Assembly (NCBI GenBank): GCA_036262095.1
Contig: DATAJQ010000233.1
Coordinates: 1-8,258, forward strand
Direction of reading: 5' to 3'
Origin: Terrimonas_A sp036262095
GTDB lineage: Bacteria; Bacteroidota; Bacteroidia; Chitinophagales; Chitinophagaceae
Length of the DNA: 8,258 bases
The position numbers and the translations under genes were made by a program. Position 1 is the stretch's first letter. Each line of letters opens with the position of its first letter. The notes beneath the pieces are model-generated. The model was not told the DNA's origin. It did not search any database and was given only the letters and a program-made list of their open reading frames with translations. Of the stretch, positions 1-5,921 are shown piece by piece.

Positions 1-27
1 TATTTAGGTCCGGGACCGTCCAAAAGC

Positions 28-1125
28 ATGAAAAAAGCAGGAACAACGAATACCACAAATAGTTTTTCAACCCTTTTATTAAGGTGGAATAAAGAGGAAA
101 ATAGGCGGAAAATGCCCTGGAAGGGCGAAAAAGACCCCTACCGGATCTGGTTAAGCGAAATTATCCTTCAGCAGACCCGGGTGGAGCAGGGGCTGGACTA
201 TTATCACCGCTTTATAGAGCGCTTTCCGGCTGTGAGCGACCTGGCCGCCGCCCCGGACACTGTAGTTCTCAAATTATGGGAAGGCCTCGGCTATTATTCC
301 CGCTGCCGCAACCTGCTTGCTACTGCCCGCTACATCGCCAATGAGAGAGAAGGCATTTTTCCTGATACTTATGAAGAGATCAAAGCACTGAAAGGCATCG
401 GCCCTTATACGGCTGCAGCTATTTCATCTTTTGCATATAACCTTCCCCATGCAGTAGTAGATGGAAATGTTTTCCGTGTATTGTCGCGCGTATTTGGTAT
501 TGCCAAACCAATTGATTCAACCGAAGGAAAAAAATATTTTACGCAACTGGCCGATGGCCTGCTGGATAAAAAACAACCAGGCCTCTATAACCAGGCCATC
601 ATGGATTTCGGGGCTATTGTTTGCAAACCTGCTTTGCCTCTTTGTTCTTCCTGTGTATTCAATTCCCAATGTGAAGCTTACCGGCAAGGCAAAGTGAATG
701 AATGGCCGGTAAAAGAAAAAAAGATCAGCATCCGCAAAAGATGGTTCTATTATCTGGTGATGGAATACAAAGGGACAATAGCCATACGGCAACGCACAGG
801 AAAAGATATCTGGAATCAGTTGTATGAATTTCCTGTAATTGAAACCAGCGCCGAACAGGATGCAGCGCATATATTGACACAGGCAGAAAAACAAGCCTGG
901 TTATTACCCAAAAAGTATACAAAGATCTCTGTCTCTCCTTTATTTAAACAGCAGCTTTCGCACCAGTTGATAGCAGGACAGTTCATCATATTGCAACTGG
1001 ACAGGAAGCCGGATCTGCAAGATGGTATTGTTTGGGTAACGGAAAAGGAAAGAATGGATTATCCGTTTCCCAAATTCATTAATCAATTCCTGAATGGAAA
1101 TAAATCGCATCAAAGTCTATTTTAA
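28..1125 (+). CDS. mutY: MutY, A/G-specific adenine DNA glycosylase
   Basis: Base-excision repair enzyme that removes adenine mispaired with 8-oxoguanine; it acts on DNA in the cytoplasm. The 365-residue product has the full MutY plan. The catalytic Glu44 lies in WLSEIILQQTRV. A helix-hairpin-helix LKGIGPYTA spans 121-129 (Tyr127). The catalytic Asp145 lies in VVDGNVFRV. The [4Fe-4S] cysteines are C199-x6-C206-x2-C209-x5-C215, the same spacing as in E. coli MutY. The C-terminal third (about 238-357) fits the MutT/NUDIX-like domain that reads 8-oxoG. Its recognition loop is seen as LSH (310-312), with the conserved Ser and His kept and the usual Phe replaced by Leu. Length is normal for Bacteroidota. 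The ATG at 28 is the only reasonable start seen, and no clear ribosome binding site precedes it. It lies upstream of ssb but is separated from it by a large inverted repeat. The identification is firm; only the 27 bases upstream are visible, so its promoter is unknown. Confidence 0.97.
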   Translation: MKKAGTTNTTNSFSTLLLRWNKEENRRKMPWKGEKDPYRIWLSEIILQQTRVEQGLDYYHRFIERFPAVSDLAAAPDTVVLKLWEGLGYYSRCRNLLATARYIANEREGIFPDTYEEIKALKGIGPYTAAAISSFAYNLPHAVVDGNVFRVLSRVFGIAKPIDSTEGKKYFTQLADGLLDKKQPGLYNQAIMDFGAIVCKPALPLCSSCVFNSQCEAYRQGKVNEWPVKEKKISIRKRWFYYLVMEYKGTIAIRQRTGKDIWNQLYEFPVIETSAEQDAAHILTQAEKQAWLLPKKYTKISVSPLFKQQLSHQLIAGQFIILQLDRKPDLQDGIVWVTEKERMDYPFPKFINQFLNGNKSHQSLF

Positions 1126-1128
1126 ATT

Positions 1129-1242
1129 TTTGGCTCCCACAAAGCCACGAAGACCACAAAGAAAAATATGGAAAGGCAATAGTCTTTAACGTCATTCAAT
1201 CAACTATTTCTTTGTGGTCTTCGTGGCTTTGTGGGAGCCAAA
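1129..1242. repeat. Perfect 36-bp inverted repeat made of CCACRAAG-type units
   Basis: The left arm is 1129-1164 and the right arm 1207-1242. I read them as exact reverse complements over all 36 bases, with a 42-nt spacer (1165-1206). The match stops at both ends (T1128 against C1243; A1165 against A1206). Each arm is internally repetitive, with three units of 8-9 bases: CCACAAAG, CCACGAAG, CCACAAAG (or TCTTTGTGG, TCTTCGTGG, CTTTGTGG on the other arm). The left arm begins 3 bases after the mutY stop. Neither arm is followed by a T-run in either direction, so it is not a standard intrinsic terminator. If transcribed, it would make a very stable hairpin in the mutY 3' untranslated region. No transposase or target-site duplication is visible. 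It may belong to a dispersed family of small non-coding repeats, because a related single copy lies at 5860-5886. Confidence 0.93.
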
Positions 1243-1270
1243 CAACCTCTCCGTGGGAAATTGGCATATT

Positions 1271-1300
1271 TTTTCATTCCATATAAAAAAATTAACTTTA
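1271..1300 (+). promoter_or_regulatory. Possible Bacteroidota-type promoter for ssb
   Basis: TAACTTTA at 1293-1300 matches seven of eight positions of the Bacteroidota -7 consensus TAnnTTTG. A T-rich block (TTTT, 1271-1274) lies about 18 bases upstream, where the TTTG-like -33 element is expected. Transcription would start near 1307, leaving about 40 bases of leader before the ssb ATG. The leader around 1320-1340 is A-rich, as is common in this phylum in place of a Shine-Dalgarno. It lies downstream of the inverted repeat, so ssb could be transcribed independently of mutY. The match is partial. Confidence 0.4.
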
Positions 1301-1346
1301 GTAGTAAAGGCCGGAGAGATTTAATAATAAGATAAAAAGCAAGCGT

Positions 1347-1772
1347 ATGAGAGGCGTAAACAGAGTGATGCTGATCGGCAATCTCGGGAAAGACCCGGAT
1401 GTTCAGTTTTTGGAAGGCAATATTGCTGTTGCCAAATTTCCCCTTGCCACTACGGAAACATTTAAAGACAGGTCGGGGAAACTTGTATCCCAAACAGAAT
1501 GGCATACTGTAGTATTGTGGCGAGGCCTCGCAGAACTGGCTCAGAAATACCTGCACAAAAGCAGCCTGGTGTATATAGAAGGACGTCTTCGCACCCGGAG
1601 TTGGGAAGATAAGGATGGCAACCGTAAATTTGCCACCGAAGTAGTGGGGGATAATCTGATCATGCTGGATAAAAGGATGGATGGCAGCACACCCCATACC
1701 GATGGCGGACTCGAAAATATGGGCAATCCCGATACATCTTTGGGCGACCCGTCGGAAAGCCTTCCTTTTTAG
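1347..1772 (+). CDS. ssb: Single-stranded DNA-binding protein
   Basis: Binds single-stranded DNA during replication, recombination and repair, and recruits partner enzymes through its C-terminal tip. The 141-residue product starts with the typical MRGVNRVMLIGNLGKDP. One OB fold covers about residues 1-107, including the aromatic DNA-contact positions in EWHTVVLW (51-58) and the YIEGRLRTRSW strand (76-86). After a short flexible linker (about 108-132) it ends in the acidic-hydrophobic tip DPSESLPF, equivalent to the DDDIPF tip of E. coli SSB. The linker is short and lacks the long Gly/Gln-rich stretch of proteobacterial SSBs, which is common in Bacteroidota. The ATG at 1347 gives exactly the conserved family N-terminus. 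It lies between mutY and gldE, the usual neighbourhood in this phylum. Some Bacteroidota carry a second ssb elsewhere; this window cannot tell whether this is the only copy. Confidence 0.97.
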   Translation: MRGVNRVMLIGNLGKDPDVQFLEGNIAVAKFPLATTETFKDRSGKLVSQTEWHTVVLWRGLAELAQKYLHKSSLVYIEGRLRTRSWEDKDGNRKFATEVVGDNLIMLDKRMDGSTPHTDGGLENMGNPDTSLGDPSESLPF

Positions 1773-1784
1773 TAGTAAAAAAAA

Positions 1785-1792
1785 TAATTTTG
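1785..1792 (+). promoter_or_regulatory. Exact -7 promoter motif upstream of gldE
   Basis: TAATTTTG matches the Bacteroidota -7 consensus TAnnTTTG at every fixed position. It lies 13 bases after the ssb stop and 54 bases before the gldE start. A T-run (1765-1770) sits close to the expected -33 region but is not a true TTTG. Transcription would begin near 1799, at the foot of the small hairpin at 1797-1818. This could give gldE-gldD its own promoter in addition to read-through from ssb. Confidence 0.45.
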
Positions 1793-1796
1793 TGAC

Positions 1797-1818
1797 AGGC
1801 AGGCCTTTTGACCTGCTT
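1797..1818 (+). terminator. Weak terminator-like hairpin after ssb
   Basis: A 7-bp stem (1797-1803 with 1812-1818, including one G-T pair) encloses an 8-base loop. The descending arm runs straight into TTTTAT. The stem is short and the T-run brief, so termination would be partial at best. It overlaps the predicted start point of the gldE promoter, so it could instead be a 5' leader structure of the gldE transcript. Confidence 0.25.
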
Positions 1819-1846
1819 TTATCATTAAACCGAAAAAAACACTGCA

Positions 1847-3193
1847 TTGGAGAGTCATTCGGTCATTCAACTTTTCTGTGATCCTTTTGCTTTTATTTTC
1901 CTTGCTGCCAATACACAGGGCACAACCCTGCTTGTCATTCTTTTATTGGCCCTGCTGCTGCTTACCTTCACTATTTCCGGAGCAGAAGTGGCAATTTTTT
2001 CGCTGAACGATAAGGATATTAATATGCTGAAGACAAAGCAGCATCCTGCAGCAAAGAGGATCATCAATTTTTTGGATGAACCCAAGGAAGTATTTGCCTC
2101 CCTGCTGATCGCCAGCATTTTTGTGAACATCTCCATTATCGTGCTCACCAATTTCCTGATCGGTCAGTTCATTTCATTCGCACATATCCACTTTATTCTG
2201 GAATTATTGTCTAAAGTGTTTGTGATCACTTTCGTACTCGTGTTCTTTGGAGAAATATTACCTAAAGTGTGGGCTACACAGAATAACCTGCGCTTTGCTT
2301 ATGGTTCAGCGATCGTAGTGGAAGCCGTGCATCTTTTTCTCCGCCGTATCAGCAAATGGACCGTTTCTTTTGCCGATGCTGTTGGCCGCAAGCTTGGCGC
2401 CAACCGTTCCGAAGCAGTGAATATCCAGGAACTGGATGAAGCGATTGATATAAAAACGGATGAAGAAGCATCCCCTGAAGAAAAGAATATCATGAAAGGC
2501 ATTATAAAATTCGGTACCATATCTGTGAAGCAGATCATGCGGAGCAGGCTTGAAGTAAATGGTATCAATTACAATGCATCCTTCTCTGACGTGATAAAGA
2601 AAGTGGAAGAGCTTCACTATTCCCGCTTGCCGGTATACAAAGTGAGCATGGACGAGGTTGTCGGTATTATCAATACCAAGGATCTGATTGCGTCTTTGCA
2701 ACAGCCCGCTGATTTCGATTGGCATTCGCTGATGCGCCAGCCTTATTTTGTACCGGAATCAAAACTGATCTCCGACCTGCTGCGCGATTTTCAGAACAGG
2801 CACATTCATTTTGCCGTAGTAGTGGATGAATTTGGCGGTACCAGCGGTATCGTTACCATGGAAGATATTATGGAAGAAGTGATCGGTGATATCCGTGATG
2901 AATTTGATGAAGAAGAAAGCCATGATAAAAAGTTGGATGACAACAACTATATTTTCGAAGGGAAAACGATGATCCATGACGTTTGTAAGATCATGCAATT
3001 GCCCATAGATATTTTTGATAGCATAAGAGGAGAAAGTGAATCAATCGGAGGTCTGGTGCTTGAATTGGCGGGCGAATTCCCTGCTGTAAATGATGTGGTC
3101 AGCAGCGGCGATTTTGATTTTACCGTGCTGGAAGCAGATAGTAACCGTATCCGGATGGTGAAAGTGACAGTGAACCACAACAGAAAGGCATAA
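1847..3193 (+). CDS. gldE: GldE, gliding-motility CNNM/CBS membrane protein
   Basis: Inner-membrane protein of the CNNM/CorC (HlyC) transporter-like family. In Flavobacterium, GldE works alongside GldD in gliding motility; its biochemical role is not settled. The 448-residue product has a CNNM domain at about 22-190 with several hydrophobic segments (roughly 27-50, 85-115, 122-140). It carries the family signatures SGAEVAIFSL (44-53) and FGEILPK (134-140). Two CBS domains follow (about 230-290 and 296-350), the second with VDEFGGTSGIVTMED. A CorC/HlyC C-terminal domain is at about 365-447. The start is a TTG at 1847: it gives a compact N-terminus before the first membrane segment, and no ATG lies nearby. 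The gene is 27 bp upstream of gldD and almost certainly co-transcribed with it. The gldE name rests on this pairing and on the mutY-ssb context; outside it, the protein would only be called a hemolysin-family/CBS protein. Confidence 0.92.
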   Translation: MESHSVIQLFCDPFAFIFLAANTQGTTLLVILLLALLLLTFTISGAEVAIFSLNDKDINMLKTKQHPAAKRIINFLDEPKEVFASLLIASIFVNISIIVLTNFLIGQFISFAHIHFILELLSKVFVITFVLVFFGEILPKVWATQNNLRFAYGSAIVVEAVHLFLRRISKWTVSFADAVGRKLGANRSEAVNIQELDEAIDIKTDEEASPEEKNIMKGIIKFGTISVKQIMRSRLEVNGINYNASFSDVIKKVEELHYSRLPVYKVSMDEVVGIINTKDLIASLQQPADFDWHSLMRQPYFVPESKLISDLLRDFQNRHIHFAVVVDEFGGTSGIVTMEDIMEEVIGDIRDEFDEEESHDKKLDDNNYIFEGKTMIHDVCKIMQLPIDIFDSIRGESESIGGLVLELAGEFPAVNDVVSSGDFDFTVLEADSNRIRMVKVTVNHNRKA

Positions 3194-3220
3194 GGCCATT
3201 AAAACTAAACAGCAACTACT

Positions 3221-3817
3221 TTGAAGCGTAATTATTTATTCCTGTTCCTGGCCTGTGCAATAGGAACAGCATTTTTGTTATCCTGCAATAGCCCCTATCC
3301 ATACAGAAAAAAAGGTTATTTCAAGGTGAGTTTTCCTGAAAAGAAATATCAACTGTTTGATCAACCCGGCTATCCGTATACATTTGAATACCCCGTATAT
3401 GCACATGTAATAAAAGACACATCTTTCTTTGACGCCAAAGCCGGGGACTGGTGGATCAATATCGATATCCCTCGTTTTCATGGAAGGATATATGTAAGTT
3501 ATAAAGGAGTGACACCCCGTAATTTCGATTCCCTCGTGAATGATGGATTTAAAATGGCATATAAACAGCATACAGATGTAGCCACTGGTATTGTTGACAG
3601 CCCCATTGTTACCCCTAACGGCGTGGAAGGGATCTATTTTTCCCTTTCAGGGAATACAGCCACGGCCAACCAGTTTTTTGTAACCGACAGCACCCGCCAT
3701 TTTCTTCGCGGAGCCCTTTATTTTGATGCCACTCCCAATGAAGATTCCTTAGGTATCGTGAATGATTTTTTAAAGCAAGATCTGAAGCATTTGATTAATA
3801 CGTTGCGGTGGAGATAA
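3221..3817 (+). CDS. gldD: GldD, gliding-motility lipoprotein
   Basis: Membrane-anchored lipoprotein required for gliding motility in Flavobacterium-type bacteria, probably acting with GldE and the GldK-N/type IX secretion machinery. The 198-residue product starts with a lipoprotein signal: two basic residues (KR), a hydrophobic core, then lipobox LLSC with Cys22 as the predicted lipidated residue. The mature part shows the family's recognisable blocks: a Pro/Tyr-rich segment leading to KGYFKVSFPEKKYQLFD, then GDWWINIDIPRFHGRIYVSYKGV, then the QFFVTDSTRHFLRGALYF strand near residues 141-158. The start is TTG at 3221: it gives a textbook signal peptide and there is no ATG alternative upstream. 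It follows gldE by 27 bp. The residue right after the lipid-bearing Cys is Asn, so the sorting outcome (inner or outer membrane) cannot be stated with certainty. Confidence 0.95.
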   Translation: MKRNYLFLFLACAIGTAFLLSCNSPYPYRKKGYFKVSFPEKKYQLFDQPGYPYTFEYPVYAHVIKDTSFFDAKAGDWWINIDIPRFHGRIYVSYKGVTPRNFDSLVNDGFKMAYKQHTDVATGIVDSPIVTPNGVEGIYFSLSGNTATANQFFVTDSTRHFLRGALYFDATPNEDSLGIVNDFLKQDLKHLINTLRWR

Positions 3818-3842
3818 GCCCGGATTTTAAGCGATGAGCCCG

Positions 3843-3850
3843 TAACTTTG
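3843..3850 (+). promoter_or_regulatory. Exact -7 promoter motif upstream of the DUF3109 gene
   Basis: TAACTTTG followed by C, inside CCCGTAACTTTGCCC, is an exact match to the Bacteroidota -7 element TAnnTTTG. It lies 26 bases after the gldD stop. No convincing TTTG is seen at -33. Initiation about seven bases downstream (near 3857) would place the GTG at 3866 almost at the 5' end of the message. The TTG inside this motif (3848-3850) is therefore unlikely to be a start codon. Confidence 0.6.
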
Positions 3851-3865
3851 CCCAAAAGACCTTTT

Positions 3866-4471
3866 GTGATTGTAATAGACAATATATTGATCAGTGATGA
3901 GGTGGTAGAGAAAAAATTTGTCTGCGACCTGGCCAAATGCAAGGGCGGCTGCTGCGAAGAAGGCGATGCCGGAGCTCCTTTATCAAAGGAAGAGCTGGCA
4001 ATGGTATCAAAATATTATGAGCAGGTGAAACCCTACCTGCCGCCTGCCGCCATTGCCGAGATAGAGAAAAAAGGTTTCTATCAGTATGATCATGAATTTG
4101 GGTGGGTAACTCCCACACTGCCCAGCGACAACGAAATATGCGTGTATGCTTTCCGGGAAAAAGACGGTCTTATCAAATGTGCTTTTGAACAGGCATATTA
4201 TGACGGACTGATACCCTGGAAAAAACCGATCAGTTGTCATCTCTATCCCATTATTGCCAAACCAGGCAAGCACGGGGATTATGACCGGGTGAATTATGAA
4301 CCCCGGCAAAGATTGTGCAGCCCAGCCTGCCAACTGGGAGAACAACTGCAGGTGCCGGTATATAAGTTCCTGAAAGAACCTCTGATCAGGAAGTATGGCA
4401 AAGAATTTTATGAAACGCTCGATGCTATCGCTGCGGACTATTTTGAACAACAGACAAACAATCCAGCGTGA
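3866..4471 (+). CDS. DUF3109 family cysteine-rich protein
   Basis: A conserved, mainly Bacteroidota protein of unknown function, related by its cysteine pattern to the YkgJ-type family thought to bind zinc or an iron-sulfur cluster. Counted from the GTG at 3866 it has 201 residues and nine cysteines. The N-terminal signature is C20-x4-C25-x3-C29-C30, followed by EEGDAGAPL. Further cysteines are at 92, 105, 124 (in the SCHLYP motif), 151 and 155, the last two as CSPAC. No signal peptide or membrane segment is seen, so it should be cytoplasmic. I chose GTG 3866 because it yields the family-like beginning MIVIDN. The earlier in-frame TTG at 3848 is buried in a -7 promoter motif and adds six atypical residues. 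Its stop codon overlaps the start of the lutB-like gene by four bases (GTGA), so the two are probably translated together. A metal-related role is an inference from the cysteines. Confidence 0.87.
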   Translation: MIVIDNILISDEVVEKKFVCDLAKCKGGCCEEGDAGAPLSKEELAMVSKYYEQVKPYLPPAAIAEIEKKGFYQYDHEFGWVTPTLPSDNEICVYAFREKDGLIKCAFEQAYYDGLIPWKKPISCHLYPIIAKPGKHGDYDRVNYEPRQRLCSPACQLGEQLQVPVYKFLKEPLIRKYGKEFYETLDAIAADYFEQQTNNPA

Positions 4472-5859
4472 AAGAAACAGTATCCAGTTTTCTCGATAAA
4501 AGTTCGGAGAAAGCCGCTGACCTTAATCACCGGCGGACGATCAATTTCAATATAGGCAAGTACAATGCAGCAGTGCCACAGGGCAAGTTGCAGTTTGCCG
4601 AATTGAATCTCGCCAGGGAAAGGGCTAAAAACCTGAAATGGCGGGCTATTGAAACACTGGATCAGCAGCTGGAAAGCTTTGAAACAGCCATTACCAGGAG
4701 AGGCGCAAAAGTGATCTGGGCGGAAGATGCAAAACAAGCCCTGGAAGAAATAGGAAAGATCTGCGATGAAAAGAATTGCAAGACCCTGGTGAAGAGCAAG
4801 AGCATGGTGACAGAAGAGATCCATCTTAATGACTTCCTGGAAAAAAAAGGTATTGAAAGTGTTGAAACCGATCTTGGTGAATATATACAACAACTGGATG
4901 GCGAACCGCCTTATCATATCGTAACCCCGGCCATGCACAAAAGCAAGGAGGATGTAGCCCGGCTGTTTGCAGAAAAGCTGGGAACAGATCCAACCCTCGC
5001 TCCGGAACAACTCACGCTGGTAGCAAGGGATATTTTGAGGGAGAAATACCGCGAAGCTGAAGTAGGTGTTACCGGAGCCAATTTCATCATAGCTGATATA
5101 GGCGCTGTGGCTGTAACGGAAAATGAAGGAAATGGAAGACTGAGCTGTTCCATGCCTAAAACACATATTGTAGTGGTAGGGATCGAGAAGGTTATTCCTT
5201 CCATGACGGACCTTTCTTTGTTCTGGCCATTGCTGGCTACTTATGGAACGGGACAAAGGATCACTTCATACAATACGATCATTGCCGGGCCGAAACAGGA
5301 AGGAGAAACAGATGGGCCGGAAGAAATGTATGTGATATTGTTGGACAATGGCCGAACCAATATCCTGGCCAATGAAAAGCAAAGGGAAAGTCTCTATTGT
5401 ATCCGTTGCGGTGCCTGCCTGAATGCCTGCCCTGTGTATAAAAATATTGGCGGCCATACTTATGGAACAACCTACAGTGGCCCGATCGGTTCTGTGATCA
5501 CTCCCAACCTTAAAGATCTTGGAGAATGGAAGCATCTGAGTTATGCTTCTTCCCTTTGTGGTAATTGTACGGAAGTGTGTGCGGTGAAAATAAATCTGCA
5601 TGAACTATTGCTCGAAAACAGGCATGAAGCTGTAAAAGAAGGAGAAGCAACATTTTCCGAAAAAATGGTTTGGAGAATATGGAAGCGGGCCATGCTTCGC
5701 CGGAAATGGATGAATATGGCAGGCGGAAATATGAAAGGCTGGTTTGTGAACAAGGTCGGAAAATCATGGACCGAACACCGGGGAAAACTGGAATTTCCCA
5801 AGCAATCGTTCAATGAACAATGGAAAGAGAAACGGGGAGAAGGCAAACCGGCAAAATAG
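4468..5859 (+). CDS. lutB: LutB-like iron-sulfur protein (lactate utilization family)
   Basis: Member of the LutB/YkgF family, an iron-sulfur subunit of the LutABC system that oxidises L-lactate to pyruvate in Bacillus. The 463-residue product has a LUD (DUF162) domain at about 65-305, including NFIIADIGAVAVTENEGNGR near 205-224. A ferredoxin-like region follows, with C311-x2-C314-x2-C317-x3-C321-P and a second motif C364-x2-C367-x3-C371. A basic, Trp-rich LutB C-terminal segment occupies about 390-460. The residue after C371 is Ala where Pro is usual (VCAVKI). The GTG at 4468 gives a family-like N-terminus ending in HRRTINFNIGKYNAAV and overlaps the previous stop by four bases. No lutA or lutC is in the window, so the partners must be elsewhere or different. 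Family membership is secure; lactate as the actual substrate is inferred only from the family name. Confidence 0.9.
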   Translation: MKETVSSFLDKSSEKAADLNHRRTINFNIGKYNAAVPQGKLQFAELNLARERAKNLKWRAIETLDQQLESFETAITRRGAKVIWAEDAKQALEEIGKICDEKNCKTLVKSKSMVTEEIHLNDFLEKKGIESVETDLGEYIQQLDGEPPYHIVTPAMHKSKEDVARLFAEKLGTDPTLAPEQLTLVARDILREKYREAEVGVTGANFIIADIGAVAVTENEGNGRLSCSMPKTHIVVVGIEKVIPSMTDLSLFWPLLATYGTGQRITSYNTIIAGPKQEGETDGPEEMYVILLDNGRTNILANEKQRESLYCIRCGACLNACPVYKNIGGHTYGTTYSGPIGSVITPNLKDLGEWKHLSYASSLCGNCTEVCAVKINLHELLLENRHEAVKEGEATFSEKMVWRIWKRAMLRRKWMNMAGGNMKGWFVNKVGKSWTEHRGKLEFPKQSFNEQWKEKRGEGKPAK

Positions 5860-5886
5860 TCCTTGTGCTCTTTGCTGTCTTTGTGG
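5860..5886 (+). repeat. Degenerate single-armed copy of the TCTTTGTGG repeat
   Basis: Three consecutive 9-base units, TCCTTGTGC, TCTTTGCTG and TCTTTGTGG, start directly after the lutB stop codon. The last unit is identical to the first unit of the right arm of the inverted repeat at 1209-1217, in the same orientation. No inverted partner is found within about 100 bases on either side, so this copy would not form the long hairpin. It occupies most of the gap between lutB and the next gene. Read in frame with that gene it encodes a short hydrophobic stretch. Confidence 0.6.
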
Positions 5887-5921
5887 GTTTCTATCTAACT
5901 GTAAAACCAAATATTCCAATC

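Noticed and set aside
7..17. A short palindrome (GGTCCGGGACC) just before mutY
   Set aside because: Five-base arms with a one-base centre cannot form a useful hairpin, and nothing else marks it as an operator.
1129..1242. The large inverted repeat as a standard intrinsic terminator, an insertion sequence or a CRISPR unit
   Set aside because: No T-run follows either arm, there is no transposase or direct target duplication, and there are no regularly spaced direct repeats.
1247..1318. A 7-bp inverted repeat (CTCTCCG with CGGAGAG) flanking the putative ssb promoter
   Set aside because: The arms are 58 bases apart and short; this is likely chance in a window of this size.
1200..1847. A 215-residue minus-strand open frame covering the repeat and ssb
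   Set aside because: It is antisense to ssb and reads through the inverted repeat; no motif or plausible start context supports it.
4438..5256. A 272-residue open frame on the minus strand across lutB
   Set aside because: It lies entirely opposite a well-supported coding frame with clear LUD-domain motifs, and its translation has no recognisable domain and a composition typical of an antisense shadow.
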